From: Citricoccus sp. WCRC_4
GTDB lineage: Bacteria > Actinomycetota > Actinomycetes > Actinomycetales > Micrococcaceae
Direction of reading: 5' to 3'
Length of the DNA: 31,048 bases
Assembly: GCA_026645375.1 (NCBI GenBank)
Contig: JAPFFX010000290.1
Location: 1-31,048 of the forward strand
The notes below the pieces were generated by a model. That model worked only from the letters and a program-made list of their open reading frames with translations, had not been told where the DNA came from and searched no databases. Numbering within the stretch: the first letter of the stretch is position 1; each line of letters opens with the position of its first letter. Positions 13,483 through 22,531 of this stretch are shown piece by piece. A program made the translations under genes and the position numbers.

Positions 13483-15867
13483 TCAGGCCCTCGGCGCCCG
13501 GCCCGGCGGCTGGACCGGGACGGGGAGCAGGGGACCGTCCACCGTCAGGGGCACGGTGACCGGGTGGCCCGGTTCCACGGTGACGGCGGCCCCGTCGACG
13601 ATCACCGGCAGCGGGCCCGCGTCGGCGGCGGGGTCGGCGTCGTCATGGTCAGCGCCCTGCAGGGTGAGGGTGGTGCCCTCCGGGGTGATCTCCACCCGCA
13701 GTCTCCGGCCCCGGAAACGGAACCGGAAGCACAACCGGCCCAGGCGGGCCGGCAGGCGCGGGGCGAGGCGCAACTCGTCGCCGTCCACGTGCAGCCCCCC
13801 GAGGCCGGACACGAGCGCCAGCCACGCCCCCGCCAGGGAGGCCAGGTGCAGCCCCTGGTGGGTGTCGTCCTGCAGGTCGCGCAGGTCCACGAGAGCGGCC
13901 TCGCGCAGGTACGCGACCGCCAGGTCCAGGTGTCCCACCCGGGCACAGGCCACGGACTGCACCGCCGCGGACAGCGACGAGTCCCGCACGGTCCGCCGCT
14001 CGTAGTAGTCCACGTCCCGGGCGGCCTGCTCGGCGGTGAACTCGTCGGGGCACCACCACAGGGCCTGCACGAGGTCCGCCTGCTTGACCACCTGGTGCCG
14101 GTAGAGGGTCAGGTAGTGGGTGTGCTCCTGGAGCGGTTCCGGTCCGGGGTCCTCCTCGAAGTCCCACTCCCGGTAGGTCGTGAAGCCCTCGTTGGCCGGG
14201 TGCACGCCGAGCGAGTCGTCGTAGGGCACGTGCAGGGCCGCGGCCAGCGCGAGCCACCGTCGCGGCTCGTCATCGGCCACGCCGAGCCGCCGGGCGTCCG
14301 GCGCGTACGCGGCGCACGCGCCGGCCGCGGCGCGCAGGTTCCACCGGGCCATCAGGACGGTGAACACGTTGTCGTCCACCACGCCGGTGTACTCGTCCGG
14401 ACCCGTCAACCCGAGCAGGTGGGCCGCATCGTCGTGGTCGTGGTGGGCCAGGCCCGTCCACAGCCGGGCCGTCTCGACCAGCACGTCCACGCCCCCGATC
14501 TCCGTCAGGGGCCTGCCGGTGGAATCGGCCCAGAACCGGAAGGAGCGGGCGATGTCCGCGTTGAGGTGCATGGCCGCCGTGGACGCGGGCCAGTAGGCCG
14601 AGGTCTCCCTGCCGCTGATGGTGCGCCACGGGAACGCGGCCCCGGGCAGGTCCAGCACGCGGGCGCGCTCGCGGGCCCGGTCCAGCCCGGAAGCGCGCCA
14701 CCGCAGGGTCCGGGCCGCGTCCCGGGGCCGCAGCAGCGTCAGGACCGGCACCAGGAATCCGTCGATGTCCCAGAAGGTGTGCCCGCTGTACCCCGAACCG
14801 GTCAGGCCCTTGGCCCCGATCGGCGCGTCGTGGACGCTGGCCGCCGCCTGGAGCACCTGGAACAGCGCGAACCGCAGGGCGTGCTGCAGCTCAGCGTCAC
14901 CGTCGACCTCGATGTCGGCGTCCTCCCAGTACGCGTCCAGCACCTCGCGCTGGTCCGACACCAGCCCCGGCCACCCGCGGTCCACCGCCTCGGCCAGCGC
15001 GGTCCGGGCCTGGTCGAGCAGGTCCTCGCCGGGATACCGGCCGGACCAGGCGTGCGCGGTGACCTTGACCAGCTCCAGGGTCTGCCCGGCCGCCAGTTCT
15101 GCCACGATCGTGGTGGTCACCCGGTCCTCGTCACCGTCCGTGGACACCGCGCTGTCCGGCACGGCAGCCTCCCCGGAGAGTCGCACCGCATGGTCCACGG
15201 CCGCGGCGACCCTGATCCGGCTGCTGCGGGTGCGGTGCACGAGGTGGCCCCCGGTCCGGTGCCGTCCGTCGGCCACGGCCTCGAAGGGCCGCCCGAGGAC
15301 CTCACCCACCCTGGGATCGGGGTTGTCGACCTGGGGCGGGATCCCGTTGACGACCAGGTCGGAGGTCACGACCACCCTGGCGGGGCCGTCGACCGCCTCC
15401 AGCCGCCAGTGTGTGGCCGTCACGCACCGGTGGGCCAGCGAGACCAGCCGGGTGGAGTGCAGCCGCATCCTCCGCCCGCCGGGGGTGGTCCACTCCGTCC
15501 GGCGGTCCAGGGTGCCGGCGCGCAGGTCCAGGATCCGCTCGTGGTCCTCCGGCGGGGTCTCGCGCACGTCGAGGGCCGCCCCGTCCACCTGGACGCGGAT
15601 CGCGGCTCCGTCGGCCACCCCGATGATGGCCTCCCCGCGCTCGGGGGCCCCATAGCCGTCCTCCGGATAGGCCAGCGGATGGTGTTCGTGGACCCCGGAG
15701 AGGAAGGTGCCGCGGGAGACGCTCGGCTGCGTCTCCTCCAGCGCGCCGCGCAGTCCGATGTGACCGTTGCCCAGGGCGAAGACGGACTCGGCCACGCCCA
15801 GGGCCTCCAGGTCCAGGCCGTTCTCGCGAACCCGCCAGGGGCCGATCGTGAAGGAGGGAGTCGCCAT
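13483..15867 (-). CDS. Glycoside hydrolase family 65 phosphorylase
   Basis: 794 residues covering the full GH65 architecture: an N-terminal beta-sandwich (GNGHIGLRGALEE near residue 35), a linker, a catalytic (alpha/alpha)6 barrel and a C-terminal beta-sandwich. Around residues 360-370, GYSGHTFWDIDGF is the barrel signature. Glu492 in GPDEYTG is the general acid, and Lys595 in KQADLV lies in the motif typical of inverting disaccharide phosphorylases. The enzyme should split an alpha-glucosyl disaccharide (trehalose, maltose, kojibiose or nigerose) with phosphate to give beta-glucose 1-phosphate; the sequence does not tell which. No beta-phosphoglucomutase or sugar transporter is nearby. ATG 15867 has a TACGGT box 6 bases upstream; a start at 15891 would lie upstream of that box. 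It follows the DUF58 gene on the same strand after 36 bases. Confidence 0.9.
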   Translation of the reverse strand: MATPSFTIGPWRVRENGLDLEALGVAESVFALGNGHIGLRGALEETQPSVSRGTFLSGVHEHHPLAYPEDGYGAPERGEAIIGVADGAAIRVQVDGAALDVRETPPEDHERILDLRAGTLDRRTEWTTPGGRRMRLHSTRLVSLAHRCVTATHWRLEAVDGPARVVVTSDLVVNGIPPQVDNPDPRVGEVLGRPFEAVADGRHRTGGHLVHRTRSSRIRVAAAVDHAVRLSGEAAVPDSAVSTDGDEDRVTTTIVAELAAGQTLELVKVTAHAWSGRYPGEDLLDQARTALAEAVDRGWPGLVSDQREVLDAYWEDADIEVDGDAELQHALRFALFQVLQAAASVHDAPIGAKGLTGSGYSGHTFWDIDGFLVPVLTLLRPRDAARTLRWRASGLDRARERARVLDLPGAAFPWRTISGRETSAYWPASTAAMHLNADIARSFRFWADSTGRPLTEIGGVDVLVETARLWTGLAHHDHDDAAHLLGLTGPDEYTGVVDDNVFTVLMARWNLRAAAGACAAYAPDARRLGVADDEPRRWLALAAALHVPYDDSLGVHPANEGFTTYREWDFEEDPGPEPLQEHTHYLTLYRHQVVKQADLVQALWWCPDEFTAEQAARDVDYYERRTVRDSSLSAAVQSVACARVGHLDLAVAYLREAALVDLRDLQDDTHQGLHLASLAGAWLALVSGLGGLHVDGDELRLAPRLPARLGRLCFRFRFRGRRLRVEITPEGTTLTLQGADHDDADPAADAGPLPVIVDGAAVTVEPGHPVTVPLTVDGPLLPVPVQPPGRAPRA

Positions 15868-15873
15868 GGATTC

Positions 15874-15879
15874 ACCGTA
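15874..15879 (-). promoter_or_regulatory. -10 element for leaderless GH65 gene
   Basis: Minus-strand TACGGT with exactly 6 bases before the ATG at 15867, in the 36-base gap after the DUF58 gene. It suggests the phosphorylase has its own promoter and is not only the last gene of the MoxR-DUF58 operon. Confidence 0.45.
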
Positions 15880-15903
15880 CGGGATGACCACCGGCCGGAC
15901 GGT

Positions 15904-17214
15904 TCAGAGCCTGCCTGCGGCCTTGAGCCGCAGGTAGGCGTCGGCCAGGGCCGGTGGGAGCCGGTGGGGTGGCTCGTCCACGACCTCGACGCCGAGCAGG
16001 TTCAGCTCCCGGGCCGCTGCCCGCCGCTCCAGCACCGCGCGCTCTGCGGCCGCCGCCCGGAACGCCGTCTCGACGTCGTGCCGGTCCCGGGCCAGCGCGG
16101 CCAGCTCCGGATCGGCGACGGAGGCGACGACGACCTGATGGCGTGCGGTCAGGGCCGGCAGCACGGGCAGCAGGCCTTCCTGCAGGGCGGCGGTGTCCAG
16201 GTCCGTCAGCAGCACCACGAGCGATCGCTGCCGGGACACGGCGGCCACCTCCACGGGCACCTGTGACCAGTCGGCGGCGAGCAGCGTGGGCTGCACGGGG
16301 GCCAGGGCGGTGACCATCCGGTGCAGGAGGCTGCCCTTCTCCGTCGAGGACACGCGGGCACGCACCCGGCGGTCCACGGCCACCAGCTCGACCCGGTCAC
16401 CGCCGGCCGAGGCCAGGGCCGCCAGCAACAGGGAGGCCTCGATGCCGGTGTCCAGCTTGGGCTCGTCATCCACGCGTGCGGCCGCGGTGCGGGAGGCGTC
16501 CAGGACGATCACCACCCGCCGGTCCCGCTCCGGCCGCCACGTCCGGATCACCACGTCCCGCCGGCGGGCGGTGGCGCGCCAGTCGATCGAGCGGATGTCG
16601 TCCCCGCGGACGTAGTCCCGCAGGGAGTCGAACTCCGTGCCGCCGCCCCGGGTCCGGACGGCGGAGCGGCCGTCCATCTCGCGCAGGCGGGCCAGCCGGG
16701 AGGGCAGGTGGCGCCGGGACCGGAACGGGGGCAGGACGGAGATCTGCCCGGGCACCGGATGGGTCACCTGACGGGCTGCCACGCCCAGCGGCCCCCAGGA
16801 CCGGACCGTCACCGAGGTACTGCGCAGCGTGCCCCGGCGGCGCGGGGCCAGGGTGGTGGACACCCGGCGTCGTTCCCCGGCGGGCACGTCCAGGTCCACC
16901 GCCGCGTCAGCGCGGCCGGACTCCGCGACCTGGCCCGCAGAGGGCTGCCAGGCATCGCGCACGGAGCCGCGCAGCCTGCGCCTGCCGGTCTGGGTGATGA
17001 GCAGGGCGTTCTGCACCGGTGCGTCCAGGCGGGTCGAGGCGGGCAGGTCGCGGGCGATCAGCACGCCCCGCGGGGAGGCGGCGAGCACCAGGTCTGCACC
17101 GGTCACCAGCACCAGGGCGAGCAGGCACCAGCCCACGGTGTCCATCCCGGGGCGGAGCACCACGGGCAGGAGCAGCACGAGGGCCAGCGTCAGGAGGCGG
17201 CCGGAGAGCACCAT
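15904..17214 (-). CDS. DUF58 domain membrane protein
   Basis: 436 residues. Two membrane helices near the N-terminus (about 5-21 and 27-46) are followed by a beta-rich region and the DUF58 signature at 192-217 (GTEFDSLRDYVRGDDIRSIDW). A von Willebrand A-like fold begins at about 234 with VVIVLDASRT, a MIDAS-like strand in which Asp and Ser are kept. The C-terminal half continues the VWA fold (LVVLLTDLD). DUF58 proteins are standard partners of MoxR ATPases, and here the MoxR gene is 12 bases upstream in the same direction. The role (assembly or activation of envelope or metal-containing complexes) is known only in outline for the family. No strong Shine-Dalgarno is seen, so translation is probably coupled to MoxR. 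Confidence 0.9.
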   Translation of the reverse strand: MVLSGRLLTLALVLLLPVVLRPGMDTVGWCLLALVLVTGADLVLAASPRGVLIARDLPASTRLDAPVQNALLITQTGRRRLRGSVRDAWQPSAGQVAESGRADAAVDLDVPAGERRRVSTTLAPRRRGTLRSTSVTVRSWGPLGVAARQVTHPVPGQISVLPPFRSRRHLPSRLARLREMDGRSAVRTRGGGTEFDSLRDYVRGDDIRSIDWRATARRRDVVIRTWRPERDRRVVIVLDASRTAAARVDDEPKLDTGIEASLLLAALASAGGDRVELVAVDRRVRARVSSTEKGSLLHRMVTALAPVQPTLLAADWSQVPVEVAAVSRQRSLVVLLTDLDTAALQEGLLPVLPALTARHQVVVASVADPELAALARDRHDVETAFRAAAAERAVLERRAAARELNLLGVEVVDEPPHRLPPALADAYLRLKAAGRL

Positions 17215-17226
17215 GACAGCGGTGCC

Positions 17227-18260
<1,034 letters not shown>

Positions 18261-18264
<4 letters not shown>

Positions 18265-19574
18265 GGGGTCCTCAGGTCGGTGTCGGATGGTGTGTCGGCT
18301 GCGGTGTCTGTCGCGGTGGGCGTCTTGTCCGGCGCGGTGCCCGTGGCCTGCAGTCCCCGGTGGACCTCGTCCTCGAGGTCCTGCAGGGCGGCGGCCGCGG
18401 CCACCAGGTCCCGGCCGGAGCCGACGTCGTCCACGTCGAGCGCGGAGCCGACCCGGCCGGCATCCAGGCCGCTCGCCCGGGACGCCGCCGTCACCACCGC
18501 CCCGACCGGGGCCGAGGGGCCGAGACGCAGGGCCGAGGCCAGCCGTACGAGCGTGGCCGAGCGCAGGGTGCGGGCCGCCGCCGGGTACTGGCCGGAGTGC
18601 TCGTACAGGCGGGCCCGGCCCACGGCCGTCTCCGAGGCCGGCACGATCACCGGCAACGGTTCCACCGCCAGCGGACCGTGCCGCCGTCCCCGCCACAGCA
18701 GCAGCACGAGCAGGCAGACGCCCAGCCACAGCCCCGCGGGGCGGACCCAGTCGGGAAGCAGCCGGTCCAGGGTGGGTGTCCCGCCGTCCACCGGGACGTC
18801 CGCCAGGGAGGGCAGGTACCAGATGACGTCCGTGCCCCGGCCCAGGGTCCACAGGGACAGCACGGCGTGACCCTCGTCCGCGGCACCGGCGTTGGCCACC
18901 ATGTCCCGGTGCCCCAGGACCACGGTGCCCTCGGCGGTGGTCACCACGGCGTGTGCGGCCCCGGACGGCCCCGCATCGGTACCGGGGACCGGGAAGCATT
19001 CCTGACCGGACGGCCCGGTCCGGTAGGACCGTCCCCCCGCGGACACGGACCGGGCCTCGACGGCCGCGGGCCAGTGGCACTGCTGGCCCGCGGGGAGCGG
19101 GGCGCCCTCGGGGACGACACCGCCCTGGCTCACCCCGGGGGCCAGCGCCTGCAGGACGGGCAACCCCGGTTCCACCAGTACCCGCCGCCCGGGGCCGACG
19201 CCCTCGGCGAACTGCCCCAGCCCCTCGGCGGGCAGGTGTCCGGCCGGGTCGTGGAACAACACCGGGGCACCGGGGTGCTCGGCGGCCAGGGCCAGGGCCT
19301 CCGGCAGCGAGGCGGCCGGATGGACCGCGATCCCGTGCTGGGCCAGGACCCGCGCGACGGCCCTGCCGCCCTCCGGCCGCGCCGAGTCCGTGCCGAGCGG
19401 ACGGGCGCCGGGGTCCTGGCGCAGGATCGAGGGCAGAGCGACGAGCACGAGCAGGGCGGCCAGGACGAACCAGATCCAGGCGGCACGCCACCAGCGGCGG
19501 ACGGCCCGCCCGGTGTCCGGGACGGCGGGAGCCGGGTGGACGGTGGCGGCGGGAAGAGTGGGGGGAGTCCTCAA
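18261..19574 (-). CDS. DUF4350 domain membrane protein
   Basis: 437 residues. One membrane helix at about 32-50 follows an Arg/Trp-rich stretch, then an extracytoplasmic region of ~230 residues of DUF4350 type (RPEGGRAVARVLAQHGIAV near the start), a second membrane helix near 280-297 and a cytoplasmic tail with DLEDEVHRGL. The outer region contains two cysteines that could form a disulfide. The start is probably TTG 19574, since it overlaps the previous stop as TTGA and GGTGG lies just upstream. A later GTG (codon 12) would also be in frame. The gene sits between DUF4129 and MoxR, the standard order of this module. The molecular function is unknown. Confidence 0.82.
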
Positions 19575-20287
19575 CGCGGCGCCACCAGGGACGAGGAGCC
19601 CGGACCGCCCGGACCGGTGACGACCGGTGCGGTGGGAGCGGTGGGAGCGGACTCCAGCCGCACATCGAGCCGGCGGACGGACTCGGCCTGGGCGACGGTG
19701 GCGGAGCGCTCACCGTAGATCACCGCGTTGAACACGACGGCGGCACCGTGCAGGGCCTCGTGCTCGGCGGGGAAGGCGGCTCCGAGGGCGTGGGCGGCCT
19801 CCGTGGCCGTCCGCCCCGGGCGGGCATCCAGCACGGTGCGCACCTCGGCCTGGCGGACCAGGGCCCGGAACCAGGAGGCGAGCGCCGCGTCCGGGTCCCC
19901 GGCGGCCAGTGCGGCGGCGGCCGCACGCCGGTGGTCCCCGGGGGTCGACGAGCGGTCGGCCAGCACCACGTCAGCCCGTCGGGCCCCTCCGGAGGCATGG
20001 GCCCTGGGCCGCACCAGCAGCAGCACGGGGACGGCGACCACCACGACGATCACCAGCAGCACCCAGCCCGGGAACGCCGGGACACCACCGCCGAGGGAGT
20101 CGAGCCACTCCACGAGGCCGGCGAACACCTCTCCCAGCCATTCCAGGACCGGGTTGGGCGCGGCCTCGGCGTACTCCCGGCCGGCCAGTTCCTCCTGCAG
20201 GAGCCGTCGGGCGTCGTCCCGGTCCGGGGGCCAGCCGTCCCGGGCGGCGGGGGACGGCACGGCCAGCACCGTCGGGACCGGCGGCAC
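19571..20287 (-). CDS. DUF4129 domain membrane protein
   Basis: 238 residues. The N-terminal ~70 residues include a short helical region with EWLGEVFAGLVEWLDSLG, then one membrane helix at about 74-92 (GWVLLVIVVVVAVPVLLLV). The C-terminal cytoplasmic part (about 115-210) has the DUF4129 features DPDAALASWFRALVRQAE and GRTATEAAHAL, then FNAVIYGERSAT. The family is a regular member of MoxR-DUF58 operons and is also seen fused to transglutaminase-like proteins. GTG 20287 is 20 bases after the stop of the upstream membrane-protein gene; no clear Shine-Dalgarno is visible. The last bases overlap the DUF4350 start. Confidence 0.85.
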   Translation of the reverse strand: MPPVPTVLAVPSPAARDGWPPDRDDARRLLQEELAGREYAEAAPNPVLEWLGEVFAGLVEWLDSLGGGVPAFPGWVLLVIVVVVAVPVLLLVRPRAHASGGARRADVVLADRSSTPGDHRRAAAAALAAGDPDAALASWFRALVRQAEVRTVLDARPGRTATEAAHALGAAFPAEHEALHGAAVVFNAVIYGERSATVAQAESVRRLDVRLESAPTAPTAPVVTGPGGPGSSSLVAPR

Positions 20288-20307
20288 GGTGAGCGGGGCC
20301 AGCGGGA

Positions 20308-21618
20308 TCAGGCCGGCCCGGGGATCCCGGACGGGCGGTGGCGGCCGGGGACCAGGTCCTCGGTGCCGGCCGCGGCCTGGACGTCGCGCACGGTGCTGAA
20401 CCGCTCGTCATCGGCCACGCCGGCCCGGTCGGCCGCCGCGGCCAGGTCCAGGTCGAAGCTCTCGTGCCGGATCCGGTAGTCCACGTACAGCAGGGCGGTG
20501 ACGCAGGAGAGGAACGCGCGGGTGATGGCGTTGACCAGCGCGGTGACCACGAGGGTCACCAGCATCCACACCCGGGCGGACTCGAGCGCCTGCTGGACGG
20601 AACCGGGCTCCAGGAAGGGATCGCCCAGACCGCTGAACAGGGACAGCGGCGTGGTGATCACGGAGGAGATGACGCCGACGATGATCGACACCAGCAGCAC
20701 GATGCCGAAGGTCCGCCACCAGTGCCCGCGGGTCAGGGACCAGGAACGGCCGATGGAGCGGAAGGGCCCGTGCTGCTCCACCGCGACCGCCGCCGGTGCC
20801 AGCAGGACCTTGACGTAGATCCACACCCACGCGACCACCATCCCGAGGGAGACGACGAACAGCAGGATGCCCATCACGGCGGTCGTCGTCGTGTCACCGG
20901 CGGCAGCGCCGGCCACGAGGGCGACGAAGAGTCCCAGGAAGACGATCATGGTCACGGCACCGGCCAGCAGGTACAACCCACCGAGCCCCGCCAGCGACCA
21001 GACCTGCCGGCCGGTCAGGCGCCAGGCCTGGCCCAGGGAGGTCTTCAGCCCGGCGGCGGCACGCAGGACCACGACCGCCAGCACGCCCTGCGCGATGATC
21101 CCCGTGAACAGGGTCACCAGGGCGGCGAGCAGGAGCACGCCCAGGGAGCCGAAGAACTGGCCGAAGACCGGATTGCCGAGGGGATCGCCGGCGAACGGGT
21201 CCTGCCCGGACTCCTCCAGCATCACCAGCTCGAACGCCGCGTCGAGGAAGGACGTGGCGGCCAGGGCGGACAGGATGATCTCGAGCAGCGCCACGATCAG
21301 GGCGGTCCCGAAGACGGCCGCGGCGTTGCGCCGGATCGTGGAGAAGGCGCCGCCCAGGATGTCACCCAGGGCCAGCGGGATCAGCGGGATGGTCCCGGGC
21401 CGGCGGGACGGGGTGCCGTAGCCCGGCTGCTGGGGGTAGCCGTAGGGGGACTGGTTCAGGGGCCGGCCGTAGGGATCGTGGGCCGGGGGCTGGGGCTGGC
21501 CAGAGGGGCCGTACCCGGGGCCCGACGTCGGCGCACCCCAACCGGACGGCTGGTCCGGGCCGTAGGGTCCGGGCCCGCCCCGGTGGTCGTCGTCGCGTGG
21601 CTGGTGCTGTTGGTCCAC
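20308..21618 (-). CDS. Multi-pass membrane protein of the GPDPase membrane-domain type
   Basis: 436 residues. Residues 1-75 are a low-complexity Pro/Gly/Gln/Tyr region (repeated PYG/PGYG). The rest is hydrophobic with about six membrane segments: 101-122, 160-186, 207-238, 246-275, 302-322 and 350-378. It resembles the membrane domain found N-terminal to some glycerophosphodiester phosphodiesterases, but the catalytic phosphodiesterase domain is absent. FRSIGRSWSLTRGHWWRTFGI is a recognisable family-like amphipathic loop. The start is GTG 21618 with GAGGGG about 8 bases upstream. It heads the minus-strand operon leading to DUF4129, DUF4350, MoxR and DUF58. No enzymatic function can be assigned; a role in membrane assembly is inference. 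Confidence 0.82.
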   Translation of the reverse strand: MDQQHQPRDDDHRGGPGPYGPDQPSGWGAPTSGPGYGPSGQPQPPAHDPYGRPLNQSPYGYPQQPGYGTPSRRPGTIPLIPLALGDILGGAFSTIRRNAAAVFGTALIVALLEIILSALAATSFLDAAFELVMLEESGQDPFAGDPLGNPVFGQFFGSLGVLLLAALVTLFTGIIAQGVLAVVVLRAAAGLKTSLGQAWRLTGRQVWSLAGLGGLYLLAGAVTMIVFLGLFVALVAGAAAGDTTTTAVMGILLFVVSLGMVVAWVWIYVKVLLAPAAVAVEQHGPFRSIGRSWSLTRGHWWRTFGIVLLVSIIVGVISSVITTPLSLFSGLGDPFLEPGSVQQALESARVWMLVTLVVTALVNAITRAFLSCVTALLYVDYRIRHESFDLDLAAAADRAGVADDERFSTVRDVQAAAGTEDLVPGRHRPSGIPGPA

Positions 21619-21709
21619 CGGAAGGTCCCCTCGTGAATGGTCCTGTGTCGTGCCCTGGCAAGGCCGGCGGGGCGGCGCGGAAAACCACGGCACGCCCCGG
21701 TCAGGACCG

Positions 21710-21715
21710 ACTATA
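21710..21715 (-). promoter_or_regulatory. -10 element for the membrane-protein/MoxR operon
   Basis: Minus-strand TATAGT, a close match to the vegetative -10, in the 234-base region divergent from mtrA. It implies a leader of about 85 bases before the GTG at 21618. No good -35 match is visible at normal spacing. Confidence 0.45.
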
Positions 21716-21739
21716 TCGGCCGTCGACCCGCCGGTCGGA

Positions 21740-21745
21740 TAGGGT
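21740..21745 (+). promoter_or_regulatory. -10 element of the mtrA promoter
   Basis: TAGGGT, followed by 7 bases and then an ATG that opens a 23-codon ORF. If used, the mRNA would begin at that ATG and carry about 100 bases before the mtrA start. Confidence 0.45.
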
Positions 21746-21752
21746 GGGACAG

Positions 21753-21824
21753 ATGGCCGACCGGGCCGGTCCTGTGGGCCACCGTGAGGCCCCGGCGGTC
21801 GCGGAGAGCGGCCCGTCCGGGTGA
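21753..21824 (+). CDS. Putative 23-residue leaderless ORF upstream of mtrA
   Basis: ATG 21753 to TGA 21822-21824, encoding 23 residues rich in Ala, Gly, Pro and Glu. A TAGGGT box ends 7 bases before the ATG, the spacing of a leaderless start. It ends 28 bases before the mtrA GTG, leaving room for the mtrA ribosome site GGGGAGGAAG. No recognisable peptide or stalling motif is seen. It may be a chance ORF in GC-rich DNA or a leader peptide affecting mtrA expression. Confidence 0.3.
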   Translation: MADRAGPVGHREAPAVAESGPSG

Positions 21825-21852
21825 GGACGTGAGGCAGGGGAGGAAGTATCCG

Positions 21853-22530
21853 GTGAAGGCCAGAATCCTGGTGGTCGACGACGACGAGGCGCTGTCGGAG
21901 ATGATCGGCATCGTGCTGCGCAATGACGGGTTCGAACCGACCTTCTGCGTGGACGGCGCCCAGGCGCTGGACATGTTCCGCTCCTCCCGGCCGGACCTGG
22001 TCCTGCTGGACCTGATGCTGCCGGGCATGGACGGGATCGAGGTGTGCAAGGCGATCCGCGGCGAGTCGGACACCCCCATCGTCATGCTCACGGCCAAGTC
22101 CGACACCTCGGACGTGGTGCGCGGCCTCGAGGCCGGTGCGGACGACTACGTGCCCAAGCCCTTCAAACCCGCCGAACTCGTGGCCCGGGTCCGGGCGCGG
22201 CTGCGCGAGGGCGAGCAGCGCGCGCCGGAGACGCTGAAGATCGCGGACCTGAGCATCGACGTCGCCGGTCACCAGGTGACCCGCGAGAACTCCTCGATCC
22301 CGCTGACCCCGCTGGAGTTCGACCTTCTGGTCGCGCTGGCCCGCAAGCCCTGGCAGGTCTTCACCCGCGAGATGCTGCTGGAGGAGGTCTGGGGCTACCG
22401 GCACCAGGCGGATACCCGGCTGGTGAACGTGCACGTCCAGCGGTTGCGGTCCAAGGTGGAGAAGGACCCGGAGAACCCGCAGGTCGTCCTGACCGTCCGG
22501 GGCGTCGGATACAAGGCAGGCCAGGCCTGA
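21853..22530 (+). CDS. mtrA: Response regulator MtrA
   Basis: 225-residue OmpR/PhoB-type regulator. The receiver domain (1-120) has the acidic pocket VVDDDEA (7-13), the phospho-acceptor Asp53 in LLDLMLPGMDG, and the switch residues in LTAKSDTSD and KPFKPAELV. The C-terminal winged helix (about 130-225) has EFDLLVALARKPWQVFTREMLL and the recognition segment DTRLVNVHVQRLRSKVEKDP. It controls cell-wall and cell-division genes in actinobacteria. The start is GTG 21853 with GGGGAGGAAG upstream; extending to 21637 adds unrelated sequence. mtrB starts one base after its stop, and lpqB follows, the conserved mtrA-mtrB-lpqB order. Confidence 0.97.
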   Translation: MKARILVVDDDEALSEMIGIVLRNDGFEPTFCVDGAQALDMFRSSRPDLVLLDLMLPGMDGIEVCKAIRGESDTPIVMLTAKSDTSDVVRGLEAGADDYVPKPFKPAELVARVRARLREGEQRAPETLKIADLSIDVAGHQVTRENSSIPLTPLEFDLLVALARKPWQVFTREMLLEEVWGYRHQADTRLVNVHVQRLRSKVEKDPENPQVVLTVRGVGYKAGQA

Positions 22531-22531
22531 G

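Noticed and set aside
13564..16266. 900-codon plus-strand open frame opposite the GH65 gene
   Set aside because: The translation is rich in Arg, Gly, Gln, Val and His with no motif, while the minus strand has all GH65 catalytic motifs.
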